Below the pieces are notes generated by a model. That model saw nothing but the letters and a program-made list of their open reading frames with translations. It was not told the origin of the DNA and ran no database searches. A program made the position numbers and the translations under genes. Shown here one piece after another: positions 43,261 through 52,173 of a stretch of DNA of 64,000 nucleotides; position 1 is the first letter of the stretch, and each line of letters starts with the position of its first letter. The DNA comes from Xylanibacter ruminicola (lineage in GTDB: Bacteria > Bacteroidota > Bacteroidia > Bacteroidales > Bacteroidaceae): contig NZ_FNRF01000004.1 in the NCBI RefSeq assembly GCF_900107775.1, positions 124,001 through 188,000 of the forward strand. Direction: 5' to 3'.

Positions 43261-43424
43261 TATAATCTTTTCTAAAAGTTGGGTGTACTTTGGGTGTACA
43301 TTATGAACATTTTTGAAATATTAAGAAATAGAAATATAGATTAATTTTTATTATAACACATTGCTTTTCAGCTATTTGCAATGTTTTGAAAATTATTGGA
43401 ATATAATGAAATATATTGTCACAA

Positions 43425-43445
43425 GTTCGAGTCCCACCGGGCACC
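43425..43445 (+). other. Displaced tRNA 3' end, right attachment site (attR) of the element
   Basis: From G43425 the sequence TTCGAGT is a T-loop followed by CCCAC (T-stem 3' strand) and CGGGCACC (acceptor 3' strand). The expected 5' T-stem GTGGG is absent: the sequence before is CACAA. This is therefore a tRNA 3' fragment, as left by integration into a tRNA gene. The tRNA's terminator follows at 43451. The isotype is not assigned and no intact partner is in the window. Confidence 0.8.
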
Positions 43446-43450
43446 CTCCA

Positions 43451-43483
43451 AGAGACATCGCCTAAACGATGTCTCTTTTTTTG
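43451..43483 (+). terminator. tRNA-type terminator after the att fragment
   Basis: Stem AGAGACATCG/CGATGTCTCT (43451-43460, 43467-43476) around CCTAAA, followed by TTTTTTTG. Confidence 0.85.
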
Positions 43484-43542
43484 TGTTTATCATACATACC
43501 ACCATTTTAAGTGGGGTACGTACCACCTTTTATGACGTTTTT

Positions 43543-43621
43543 TACACTTTTCAATAGGTTTTGGAGGCCAAAAACTACACTTTTCAATAATTATTCTTGC
43601 TGCGAAAATACACTTTTCAAA
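43543..43621 (-). repeat. Three 33-bp repeats matching the DUF4143 leader, without the gene
   Basis: The core TACACTTTTCAA(T/A) recurs at 43543-43555, 43576-43588 and 43609-43621, again exactly 33 bp apart, in the same orientation as at 30.6 kb. The flank on the right also matches (CACAAAAAAATG...CTGTTTCGCAGTC region). Left of 43540, where the DUF4143 gene should begin, is instead the tRNA terminator region. This is a relic leader. Confidence 0.8.
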
Positions 43622-43673
43622 TTAAACCACCAAATAAATCACAAAAAAATGAGAAAAAGAGCCTGTTTCGCAG

Positions 43674-46118
43674 TCACGACGTTTTTATTGTGACGATGTT
43701 CAGCGAATATGCGGGCACGGTTAGCATCACGTGGTCATCAGCTGTCGAGAGTTGTTGCTCTACGGGATGAATGGTTGTGGGCTGCTGGAGCGTATTCTCC
43801 TCCATACCGTCGTTGGCTGCCAACCTCACTACTCGGGCTTCGCTTGGCGCAAAGTTCTTCAGACTAATACGAGCTGTGGTGGCAGCATCATCGTTGTTCA
43901 CCACTTTTACAATAATCTCGCCAGTGGCGTCGTTGATGGTGGCCGATGAGTAGATGCCCTTGGTGTGGTCGCGCTTGAGCAAAGTATCAAACAGCTGCTC
44001 ATTGTCGAGCCATACCTTCACACTGTCGCCTGCCACCTGCAGGGTAACATCATACCAGCGTCCTGCCTCAATGCGCCCACGCTTACTGTCGGTCAGCAGT
44101 TTGCCGCCATTGCTAATCTGCTCGATGGCATGCTGCGAGTTGGTCCATCCGCCAAGGTTCACCCAACAGTAGTTCTTGTCATCCACATAGTTAAAGATGA
44201 CGATAAAGCCCTCGGCCCCTTCGTCTTTGCGACAGCGGAACTTACAGGTATAGTGATCGCCGTCTATGACATCCTTCTGAATGCAGCGCGTGGCATCCTT
44301 ATGTCCAGTCTGGTGCAGCATGCCACCCTCTATCTGCCAGTCGCCATACATGCAGTCCACCTCTTTATCACATTGGAAAGTGGCGCGTGTGTTCCATGTA
44401 CCATACCCCACTCTACTCTGCTTTGGCGTAATCTGTTTCACCACCTTATCTTTATAAGGATTAGTTTGCTGCACTTTCAGCACCTGCGTGCCCAGATGCT
44501 GTGGCATGAGCTGTTGCACGTAGTAGCTCGGAGTACCCATCGCACGACTGCTGCTGAAGCGTATCATATCCGGGCGCCAACGGGCATCATTCTCGTTGAC
44601 GAAGATAGGGGCATAAGATGCCAGTTCCACCACGTCGGCATTGTTCTCCATACCCATCATATAGATGGCCTCGCCCAGTGCAGCATTCATATTGCCCAGC
44701 GTGCCGTAGCCATTGGTCACGGCATATTCACCCACATACACCTTAGGTCCTTGGCGGTCGTAGCTGTCGTATTTGTGGAAAGCATCAGCAAACCAGTCGG
44801 GCGAGCGGTAATAATGCTCGTCCAACAAATCCACGGGCAGACTGCTGCCCCATTTCGGATTATCATCGCCCCAAGCCACCACATTGCCTATGATTTTCAT
44901 ATCGGGATATTTGGCCTTGATAGCATTGTAGAACTGTTCGTAACGCTCGTAATAGTGATCGCTCTGCTGCCGCGGATCGGGCTGGTTGTTCTCATTACCC
45001 ACCTCAAGATATTCTATTCCGAAGGGTTCTGGATGACCGTTTTTGGCACGCATGGCTCCATACTTGGAACTGACGGGACCGTTGGCATACTCCAGCGCAT
45101 TCAAGCACTCGTCTATCCATGGTTGGATACTATCGTAAGGTGTTTGTCCGCCGTGCCATATCCCCACGTTCACCACGTAGAGCGGTTTGGCTCCCAGATC
45201 CTCAGCCAACTGCAGATACTCATGATACCCCAGTCCGTCGGTGGTACGGTAGCCCCAGTTCACATTCCAGTGGCCTTCACGCTCTTCGACAGGACCGATG
45301 GTGCGCTGCCAGCGGAAGGCATTGTCGGGACTCTCCTGCCCCTCCACGAAACAACCACCAGGGAATCGCATAAACTTAGGATGCAACTGCCACAGCATGT
45401 TGGCCAAATCAGGACGCATACCGTTCTCACGATTGCGGAATGTGGGTGGGAAGAGGCTCACCATATCCAGCTGCACCTGTCCTACACCATCGAACACAAG
45501 CGCGAACTGCGCCTGGGCATCATTGTCAAGAGCGGTCAGCGTGGCCTCGTATTTTGTCCACCCCCGCTTTTTAGCAGCGGCGAATACAGCCACCTGCTGC
45601 TGAGCGTACACCTGTTTTCCGTCGGCCGAGCGCAGTTCTGCCTTCACGGTGCCCCTATAGGCTGGCGCCTTGGCCCAGAACGACAGGCGATAGGTGCGTC
45701 CCTGCACGGCGTTAATCCCCCAGTAGCCCTCGTTAATCAGACTTACAGGCGCAGCTGGTGATGCCTTGACATCCAACTGCAGGGCATGGTGCTGGGCACT
45801 ATTGAGCAGAGGCGTTTTCTTCGAGTCTTGAATGAGACGGGCGGCCAACACAGAAGGCTCTGCAGCCACGGTAGCCCACCCCTGCATGTCGGCAGGAGCA
45901 CCAAAGCGCGGTCCATCCTCAAACGAGCGGTTTCTGATCAGTTCGGCATAGATGCCTCCATCAGCGGCATGGTTGATATCCTCATAAAAGATTCCATAAA
46001 GCATGGGGCTCACCTTAGGGCCTCGCTGCTGTGCATCGATATCAATGGTTATCTGAGCCTGTGCAGTGGCAGCCATAGCAGCCCAGCAGGCCATAAAGAG
46101 CGATTTTTTACAGTTCAT
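43674..46118 (-). CDS. Secreted alpha-L-arabinofuranosidase, GH51
   Basis: The start is set at MNCKKSLFMACWAAM (ATG complementary to 46116-46118), giving an 814-residue protein with a signal peptide ending at TAQAQ. The GH51 domain shows LYGIFYEDINHAADGGIYAEL, FMRFPGGCFVEG, the acid/base LEVGNENN and nucleophile VYVGEYAVTN. The C-terminal 200 residues contain a lectin/LamG-like beta-sandwich (RCRKDEGAEGFIVIFN) before a beta-strand cap. It should release arabinose from arabinan or arabinoxylan. It is divergent from the second GH51 gene. Confidence 0.93.
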   Translation of the reverse strand: MNCKKSLFMACWAAMAATAQAQITIDIDAQQRGPKVSPMLYGIFYEDINHAADGGIYAELIRNRSFEDGPRFGAPADMQGWATVAAEPSVLAARLIQDSKKTPLLNSAQHHALQLDVKASPAAPVSLINEGYWGINAVQGRTYRLSFWAKAPAYRGTVKAELRSADGKQVYAQQQVAVFAAAKKRGWTKYEATLTALDNDAQAQFALVFDGVGQVQLDMVSLFPPTFRNRENGMRPDLANMLWQLHPKFMRFPGGCFVEGQESPDNAFRWQRTIGPVEEREGHWNVNWGYRTTDGLGYHEYLQLAEDLGAKPLYVVNVGIWHGGQTPYDSIQPWIDECLNALEYANGPVSSKYGAMRAKNGHPEPFGIEYLEVGNENNQPDPRQQSDHYYERYEQFYNAIKAKYPDMKIIGNVVAWGDDNPKWGSSLPVDLLDEHYYRSPDWFADAFHKYDSYDRQGPKVYVGEYAVTNGYGTLGNMNAALGEAIYMMGMENNADVVELASYAPIFVNENDARWRPDMIRFSSSRAMGTPSYYVQQLMPQHLGTQVLKVQQTNPYKDKVVKQITPKQSRVGYGTWNTRATFQCDKEVDCMYGDWQIEGGMLHQTGHKDATRCIQKDVIDGDHYTCKFRCRKDEGAEGFIVIFNYVDDKNYCWVNLGGWTNSQHAIEQISNGGKLLTDSKRGRIEAGRWYDVTLQVAGDSVKVWLDNEQLFDTLLKRDHTKGIYSSATINDATGEIIVKVVNNDDAATTARISLKNFAPSEARVVRLAANDGMEENTLQQPTTIHPVEQQLSTADDHVMLTVPAYSLNIVTIKTS

Positions 46119-46171
46119 AATAGTTCCAAAATAGTAACGTTTTAAAAAGATAGTAATAATCATATCAGGTG

Positions 46172-46262
46172 CAAATATACAAAAGTTTTTGAAGATATTT
46201 CCTTCCCAAGCAACTTTTTCTGAATTTCACTTGCATTTTTACGCTATAATTCATTACCTTTG
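46172..46262. promoter_or_regulatory. Divergent promoters of the two GH51 genes
   Basis: Minus strand TATATTTG at 46172-46179 serves the gene ending at 43674; plus strand TACCTTTG at 46255-46262 serves the gene at 46293. Confidence 0.65.
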
Positions 46263-46292
46263 CATCCTCAAAGAATTAATGACACAATAATA

Positions 46293-48794
46293 ATGAAGGA
46301 ATCAAGATTTTACCTCTTAGGCATTTTCGCCACAGCGTCTATCAGCGTTTGCGCTCAGACCACCAAGCGCGTGTTTGTCTATAGCCCAGGTGAGCACGCC
46401 GGCTTGCATGTAGCACAATTCACCCCCAACGGTTGGCAGGAGATGGGTCAGCTGTGCTCGTCCGACTATGGCACATGGGGAGCCGAGAAGCGCATGTACC
46501 ACCCCTCAGTGGCCCGCGCTGCCGATGGCACCTGGCGCCTGGTGTTTCAGGTCAACGACAGTTCACCACTCTTTGCCGCAGCCTATAGCCGCAACTTGGT
46601 AACCTGGCGCCCACAAGACTATCCTGTGATGTCAACGCCACAGTGCCTCAAGCCGGTAGTCTTTGCCAATGACAATGGCACCTTCGACATCTATTATCAG
46701 ACGAAGACCGGCGACAAGCGCTGGGTATCTGCATCGGGCAACTTCCGTCAATTCAGCAAAGACCAGAAGAGCCTGATCGATCAGGCTGCCTGGACGCGCG
46801 ACACCGCCACCATAGCAGGCAAGTTGCACGAGGGCAACACCTTCGACATCACAGCGCAGGAGCTCAGCACCATCACTAGTCACTTCCAACAGTTGCAGGC
46901 CGACGCACGTCTCAGCAGTGAGCGCATGCACGACGATGCCAAGAATTCCCTGCTGTCCCATCAGCCTGTGACAGCCACACTTCACGTGAGCAACAGCGAG
47001 AAGACCATCAGCGACAAACTGATAGGTATCTTCTTCGAAGACATCAGCTATGCTGCCGATGGCGGTCTGTATGCCGAACTGATTCAGAACCGCGACTTCG
47101 AATACAACGCAAAAGATCGTCGCGAGTGGAACGCCACCACCGCCTGGCACTCAGCCAGTCCTATCGATATTTCCACCCAGCACCCACTCAGCAGCAACAA
47201 TCACCACTATGCTGTGATTGCTGCCGACACACTGTGGAACGAGGGTTGGGATGGCATCGCCGTAGAGGCCGGCCATAAGTACAACTTCTCGATGTATGTT
47301 CTGGCCGACGGTCAGAAGCAGAACTTCACGATTCAGCTAATAGGCACCGATGGCACCATACTTGCCAGCAGCAAACTCAAAACCCAGGGCACCGATTGGC
47401 AACAGTACACCTGCGTGCTCAGCACCAAGAAGAGCTGCACCAAGGCCCGTCTGGCCATCATTCCGCAGAAGTCCGTCCGTGTGGGACTCGATATGATTTC
47501 GCTCTTTCCACAAGAAACATTTATGAACCGTCCTAACGGTCTGCGTCGCGACTTAGCTCAGGTCATCGCCGACCTGAAGCCCAAGTTCGTCCGTTTCCCA
47601 GGCGGTTGCATGAGCCATGGTCAGGGCCTCGACAATATCTACCATTGGAACCACACCGTAGGTCCACTTCAGGACCGCAAACCCGACTTCAATATCTGGG
47701 GCTATCATCAGACACGCGGACTGGGATTCTTCGAGTATTTCCAGTTCTGCGAAGACATCGGTGCCGAGCCACTCCCAGTGCTTGCAGCAGGCGTTCCATG
47801 CCAGAACTCAGCCGCCAACGCCCAGGGTATAGGCGGTCAGCAGTGCGGCATCCCTATGGATCAGATGCCAGCTTACATCCAGGAGCTGCTCGACCTGATT
47901 GAGTGGGCCAATGGCGATCCCGCCACCTCCAAGTGGGCCAAGCTTCGCGCTGATGCCGGTCACCCCGCCCCATTCAACCTTAAATATATAGGTATAGGCA
48001 ACGAGGACATCATCGGCACCGTGTTCGAAGAGCGCTACGAGATGATCTGCAAGGCCATCCGTCAGAAACATCCCGAGATTAAGATTTGTGGCACCGTAGG
48101 ACCTTTCCACGCCCCAAGTGCCGATTACGTCGAAGGATGGGACTTCACCAAGCGCCATCCCGAGCTGCAGTATATGGTTGATGAGCACTACTACGAGTCA
48201 ACCGGTTGGTTCATGCACCATCGCAACTATTACGACGGTTACGATCGCACCATGCCTAAGGTTTATCTTGGCGAATATGCAGCCTCAACCAATGTCAAGC
48301 GTCCCAATATCGAGACCGCACTGGCCGAAGCCCTCTATCTCACCGATGTTGAGCGCAATGGCGACGTGGTAGAGATGACCAGCTACGCCCCGATGCTGGC
48401 CAAGGATAAGCACCACAACTGGGATCCCGACATGATCTACTTCTCTAACACCGAAGTCCGCCCCACCCCTGCCTACCATGTTCAGCGCATGTTCTCGGTA
48501 TATGGTGGCGACAAGTACGTGAGCACCGACATCCAGATTGCCCCCGAACTTAAACATCGCGTAGGCGTCAGTCTGGTTCGCCACAGTGCCACCGGCCGTC
48601 GCTATCTCAAGTTGGTAAACGCCCTGCCCGTAGAGCTCACCATCAAAGCCAACGGCCTCACTATCCCAGCCGACAGCAAGACCGAGGAGTTCAGCGGTCA
48701 GCCCACCGACCAGACGCTTGAGATGAAGCAAGGAGTAGCAGGCCCCAACGCCCTCACGCTACCCCCTTACACTTTCCGTGTGATAGAGTTATAA
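46293..48794 (+). CDS. Secreted GH43-like/GH51 fusion arabinofuranosidase
   Basis: The start is set at MKESRFYLLG, with a signal peptide ending near VCAQ; the protein is 833 residues. Residues about 25-210 resemble a beta-propeller strip of GH43-type proteins (MYHPSVARAADGTWRLVFQVNDSS, then FDIYYQTKTGDKRW), too short for a full five-bladed domain. The rest is a GH51 domain with IGIFFEDISYAADGGLYAEL, FVRFPGGCMSHG, IGIGNEDIIG (acid/base) and VYLGEYAAST (nucleophile). It likely acts on arabinose side chains with the divergent partner. Confidence 0.9.
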   Translation: MKESRFYLLGIFATASISVCAQTTKRVFVYSPGEHAGLHVAQFTPNGWQEMGQLCSSDYGTWGAEKRMYHPSVARAADGTWRLVFQVNDSSPLFAAAYSRNLVTWRPQDYPVMSTPQCLKPVVFANDNGTFDIYYQTKTGDKRWVSASGNFRQFSKDQKSLIDQAAWTRDTATIAGKLHEGNTFDITAQELSTITSHFQQLQADARLSSERMHDDAKNSLLSHQPVTATLHVSNSEKTISDKLIGIFFEDISYAADGGLYAELIQNRDFEYNAKDRREWNATTAWHSASPIDISTQHPLSSNNHHYAVIAADTLWNEGWDGIAVEAGHKYNFSMYVLADGQKQNFTIQLIGTDGTILASSKLKTQGTDWQQYTCVLSTKKSCTKARLAIIPQKSVRVGLDMISLFPQETFMNRPNGLRRDLAQVIADLKPKFVRFPGGCMSHGQGLDNIYHWNHTVGPLQDRKPDFNIWGYHQTRGLGFFEYFQFCEDIGAEPLPVLAAGVPCQNSAANAQGIGGQQCGIPMDQMPAYIQELLDLIEWANGDPATSKWAKLRADAGHPAPFNLKYIGIGNEDIIGTVFEERYEMICKAIRQKHPEIKICGTVGPFHAPSADYVEGWDFTKRHPELQYMVDEHYYESTGWFMHHRNYYDGYDRTMPKVYLGEYAASTNVKRPNIETALAEALYLTDVERNGDVVEMTSYAPMLAKDKHHNWDPDMIYFSNTEVRPTPAYHVQRMFSVYGGDKYVSTDIQIAPELKHRVGVSLVRHSATGRRYLKLVNALPVELTIKANGLTIPADSKTEEFSGQPTDQTLEMKQGVAGPNALTLPPYTFRVIEL

Positions 48795-48867
48795 AAACAA
48801 GTTTATATAAAAGTTAGGCAATAATATAGCAGTTGGCACAGATGATTTAGGTAGTGCAATTTAACAG

Positions 48868-48906
48868 ATATATTCTGATTCATCTGTCTGTGACATATCA
48901 GCTTCC
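48868..48906 (-). pseudogene. 3' relic of a DUF4143 ATPase gene
   Basis: On the minus strand this encodes EADMSQTDESEYIC and a stop, nearly identical to the last residues (EADMPQTDESEYIF) of the protein at 29,236-30,600. Nothing of the remaining gene is found upstream. Confidence 0.75.
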
Positions 48907-48961
48907 GTACGCTCGGCTCAGCCGTTTGGTTTCGCCAGCAACCATTTTACTCTTCATTGTC

Positions 48962-49501
48962 TTAGCCGATGCTCTTTCCTAAATCAAAAGCCTCCTGCAG
49001 TTTCGGATTGCCCTCAATCTCACGAGGGTCATTCACACCTCCGCAGAAAAGCGTTCCTGCCAGGCGACTCTTGGGATAGCAGTCTATCCAGCCCGTCAAC
49101 CCCGTCTCTGCACGCTTCGGAGTCTCGGTTTCATCCTCTGCAGCCGTAGTCAGCAGATAGACATCACGAAACGCATAATCCTGTTCATACATCGCATTCA
49201 TGCGGTCTATGAGGGTCTTCATCTGGCCGCTCATCTCGTAATAGTAGATAGGTGTTGCCCAGCAGATAACATCAGCCTTCAGCACCTTGGCCATGATGTC
49301 GTTCACATCATCATTGATGACACAACGCCCTAACTTTTGGCAACCCAGACAACCCTTGCAGAACTGGATGTTCTTGCCAACGAGAGAAATTTTCTCCACC
49401 TCGTTTCCTGCAGACTTGACGCCTTCCACAAACTGGTCGGCGAGTATGTCGCTGTTTGAGCCATGACGTAGGCTCGTAGAAATAACAATAACCTTTTTCA
49501 T
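48962..49501 (-). CDS. Flavodoxin-family NAD(P)H-dependent FMN reductase (iron-sulfur flavoprotein-like)
   Basis: The 179-residue protein has the FMN-binding start VISTSLRHGSNSDILADQF, a Cys-rich CKGCLGCQKLGRC near 48-60 and AD-VICWATPIYYYEMSGQMKT. It is in the NADPH-dependent FMN reductase / iron-sulfur flavoprotein group; the Cys cluster could hold a 4Fe-4S centre. It is the last of a long same-strand run of redox genes. Confidence 0.88.
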   Translation of the reverse strand: MKKVIVISTSLRHGSNSDILADQFVEGVKSAGNEVEKISLVGKNIQFCKGCLGCQKLGRCVINDDVNDIMAKVLKADVICWATPIYYYEMSGQMKTLIDRMNAMYEQDYAFRDVYLLTTAAEDETETPKRAETGLTGWIDCYPKSRLAGTLFCGGVNDPREIEGNPKLQEAFDLGKSIG

Positions 49502-49504
49502 ATT

Positions 49505-49679
49505 TTATTCTTCTATCTTTTTAATCACCTTTGCTGGCACACCTCCAACAATCGTATTCGGTTCAACATCTTTTGTGACTACAGCACCTGCAGCAACCAC
49601 AGCTCCATCACCAATGGTCACGCCTGCCAACGACGGGTTTGCCCGATGCCATGTAATCACGAAATTCTTGTATTGTCAT
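49505..49679 (-). pseudogene. Acetyltransferase relic with a large internal deletion
   Basis: From the ATG at 49679 the sequence reads [17 protein letters not shown], the start of a maltose acetyltransferase-type protein, then shifts frame into [20 protein letters not shown]...AKVIKKIEE and a stop, the hexapeptide-repeat end. About 120 middle codons are missing. Confidence 0.85.
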
Positions 49680-49689
49680 TGTCTCTGAT

Positions 49690-50313
49690 TCATCTGATAA
49701 AGTTCATGCCTTGCCACTCTTCGCGTTCAGGATAATCGGGATTACCATTGGCGTGAATCTTCTTCAGTAACCAGGCCATGTTGTCGGCAAGCACTCGCAT
49801 GGTCTGCATTCCCTCTGTGTCCTGTATTACTTCACCGGGTGCCAAGCCGTAGGCGATGTTCCAATATTGCGAAGTAACCACAGGCATGTTCTTCATCTCG
49901 AATATCATGTTCATCGTCTGGTATGCAGCCGTAGCACCACCACGACGGCAGATAGCTACCGCTGCCGCAGGCTTGTTCTGTACTTGGGCACCTGAGAAGA
50001 AGGCACGTTGCAGAACTGCCATTACAGCACCGTTGGGCTGACCATAATAGACAGGCGAACCCACGATGAGCGCATCGGCCTCATTGAGCTTTTCAACGAT
50101 ACGGTTGCAGATGTCGTCATCAAAGACACAATGCCCTAATTGCTTCGCCTTACATTGTCCGCAGGCAATGCAACCACGTACAGGCTTGTTGCCCATTTGC
50201 ATGATTTCCGACTCTACACCATTCTTCTCCAATTGACGGGCTATCTCCGATAGTGCAGTAAAAGTGTTGCCATTCTTGTTGGCACTTCCGTTTAATAACA
50301 ATACTTTCATCAT
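49690..50313 (-). CDS. Flavodoxin-family NAD(P)H-dependent FMN reductase
   Basis: The 207-residue protein has the FMN phosphate loop LLNGSANKNGNTFTAL, a CIACGQCK cluster near 50-57 and ALIVGSPVYYGQPNGAV. It is the same broad family as the protein at 48,962-49,501 but longer at its C-terminus. It likely reduces flavins, quinones or metals with NAD(P)H. Confidence 0.88.
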   Translation of the reverse strand: MMKVLLLNGSANKNGNTFTALSEIARQLEKNGVESEIMQMGNKPVRGCIACGQCKAKQLGHCVFDDDICNRIVEKLNEADALIVGSPVYYGQPNGAVMAVLQRAFFSGAQVQNKPAAAVAICRRGGATAAYQTMNMIFEMKNMPVVTSQYWNIAYGLAPGEVIQDTEGMQTMRVLADNMAWLLKKIHANGNPDYPEREEWQGMNFIR

Positions 50314-50388
50314 GTTATTGTTTTTTGTTTAACCTAAATGTTAATTTAATAGTTACTCTATTTTATAGTTCGCTAAATTGGAATTTAC

Positions 50389-51093
50389 CTAATCTCTCAC
50401 TTGTGAAAACAGCCACTTTATTCTTTTTGTCGAAAAGGCATTGTCACACGCATTGCGATGTTTCTGCCCAAACAGAACGTCAAACTTTACGTTTCCTCCT
50501 GCTTTGCGGATTTCTGTAGTTAACCATTTCAGGGCATTATAACTCCTTTCTTCCGAGCCTACAGTCACATATAAAGGGGTGTCCGTATAGTCAGAAGGCT
50601 TTTCATGTTGGGCCTGACCTGAAGCGATTAAAGCAGCTGCAAATAGTTTGGGATTATCCTTCAAGATTTTCCATGTGCCACATGCACCCATAGATGCGCC
50701 GCATATATAAATCCTGTTCATATCAATATCTTTTGTCTTCAGATAAAAGGTTACCAAATCCACCACTTTGTCTGTGTAGCCAGAATTGCCGTTCCGTCCG
50801 TCCCACTCATAGTCCTCTGGACATTGTGGAACAAGAAAGTAGGCTGGAATAGCGTTCTTCCGTAGGTATTTGTCTATCTCTTGGACACCAGCCTGAGACA
50901 GTTGCTTCTGATTGTCGTTTCCACTGGCATGTCTGCCATGAAGGTAGATGACCAAAGGAATCTTGCCCTTTACGTCATTACAGAAAACCAATTCTTGATA
51001 GAGCAGCCCATTATGCTCCATCGGCTTGAAATCCTGAGCCATTGCAAAATGACTAATGACAAGGGCTGTGAGTAATACTATATATCTTTTCAT
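50389..51093 (-). CDS. Secreted alpha/beta-hydrolase, esterase-like
   Basis: The 234-residue protein has a signal peptide (ending FAMAQD) and an esterase core: IPLVIYLHGRHASGND with the oxyanion hole, nucleophile GASMGACG near 134-140 and a late acid/His region (KFDVLFGQKH). It belongs to the PHB-depolymerase/dienelactone-like secreted esterases of Bacteroidales, perhaps removing ester groups from plant polymers. Confidence 0.87.
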   Translation of the reverse strand: MKRYIVLLTALVISHFAMAQDFKPMEHNGLLYQELVFCNDVKGKIPLVIYLHGRHASGNDNQKQLSQAGVQEIDKYLRKNAIPAYFLVPQCPEDYEWDGRNGNSGYTDKVVDLVTFYLKTKDIDMNRIYICGASMGACGTWKILKDNPKLFAAALIASGQAQHEKPSDYTDTPLYVTVGSEERSYNALKWLTTEIRKAGGNVKFDVLFGQKHRNACDNAFSTKRIKWLFSQVRD

Positions 51094-51137
51094 AACTGAG
51101 GCGTAAATTCAGATTTATCTGTTTGTCTTTTAGAAAT

Positions 51138-52082
51138 TTATTTCTTGCTCTGCCTGAACAGCCAATCCCTGACGGCTGCAATCTTATAGCCGTAGTCAAA
51201 AGATGCCATGTGCTCCATACCCTTGCCTGATTCAGGGAGTACACTGCCTGCCTCCCACTTGATGAAGTTGATATTGCCGCCCTTGGCTATCAGTTCCTCG
51301 GCCAATCGTTCCTGTTCTTCGCTTGGAAGCTTTGCACTCCATGATGTGGAGTCAACACGGGCATTGTTCTCCTTCATCACCTCAGCCAAATCTTTCATGC
51401 CACCCGATGCTTTCTGGTCGCCGCCAGCCACGATATAGAAGAAATGCTTCTTGCCGAAGTCCTGCATCTTCGAGGTGTCCCACTGGCTGCTGACAAACAA
51501 TGAGGCTGCAAAGAGTTCAGGATGCGTGATATTGAAATAGAACGACATCATGCCTCCCATAGACTGTCCTGTGGTGTATAGTCGGTTGGTATCTACATTG
51601 TATTCCTTGCAGACGGTCTGAAGCAGTCGGATTGTCATCTCCACCTCGTCGGTGGTGCTCCAGTCGTCTTGTACGGCCCAGTCGGTATATTGTGGCACCA
51701 GCACGAAAGAGGGATGCTTCTGCTGGTCTCTATTTGAAGCGAACTCCAAGGCACCATACCCTTGCGTGAGCGGAGCCGTCACTTCCTTTCCTGCAGTACT
51801 GGCATCAGCCATGAAGAGCACTAAGGGGAGTTTCTGACCTGCCTCGGCACCTTCGGGAACCAGCAGATTATACTCCATTGTCTTGCCTGTCTGTTTGTCG
51901 TTGTACGTCAGTTGCTTGAACTTTCCTAGTGTCTCTTGCTTCAATGCCGCGAAAACACTGTCAGAATCTTTGTTAATCACCATGTGGCCACCTTGGCGAG
52001 GACCACGTTCACCGCCCTTCTTCTGGGCGCAGGCTGTCAGGCACATCACTCCTACTGCCAGCAAAAACATTACTTTCTTCAT
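51138..52082 (-). CDS. Alpha/beta-hydrolase lipoprotein, esterase-like
   Basis: The 314-residue protein starts with a lipoprotein signal (lipobox LTAC, Cys near 18). Its core has LPLVLFMADAST, LVPQYTDWAVQDDW and the nucleophile GQSMGGMM near 167-174. It resembles the esterase just downstream. Both may work together at the cell surface or in the periplasm. Confidence 0.87.
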   Translation of the reverse strand: MKKVMFLLAVGVMCLTACAQKKGGERGPRQGGHMVINKDSDSVFAALKQETLGKFKQLTYNDKQTGKTMEYNLLVPEGAEAGQKLPLVLFMADASTAGKEVTAPLTQGYGALEFASNRDQQKHPSFVLVPQYTDWAVQDDWSTTDEVEMTIRLLQTVCKEYNVDTNRLYTTGQSMGGMMSFYFNITHPELFAASLFVSSQWDTSKMQDFGKKHFFYIVAGGDQKASGGMKDLAEVMKENNARVDSTSWSAKLPSEEQERLAEELIAKGGNINFIKWEAGSVLPESGKGMEHMASFDYGYKIAAVRDWLFRQSKK

Positions 52083-52173
52083 ATTTTCTTGGAGTGTTTC
52101 GAGTCACGGCTCTGGTCTCTACCAAGACCTTTTAAAATTAACTGTTATTCAGTTCCAACAGATAAATTGGAAT

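Noticed and set aside
43425..43445. Intact tRNA gene
   Set aside because: Only the T-loop and 3' acceptor strand exist; the 5' T-stem and all other arms are missing.
43965..45761. Long open frame of 598 codons on the plus strand
   Set aside because: It is antisense to the GH51 gene, whose product has all catalytic motifs; the plus-strand product has no recognisable domain.
47988..48000. TATATAGGTATAGG-like match to the regulon palindrome
   Set aside because: It is inside the GH51 coding sequence, encodes conserved residues (YIGIG), lacks the second TATA half and has no -7 box at 34.5 bp.
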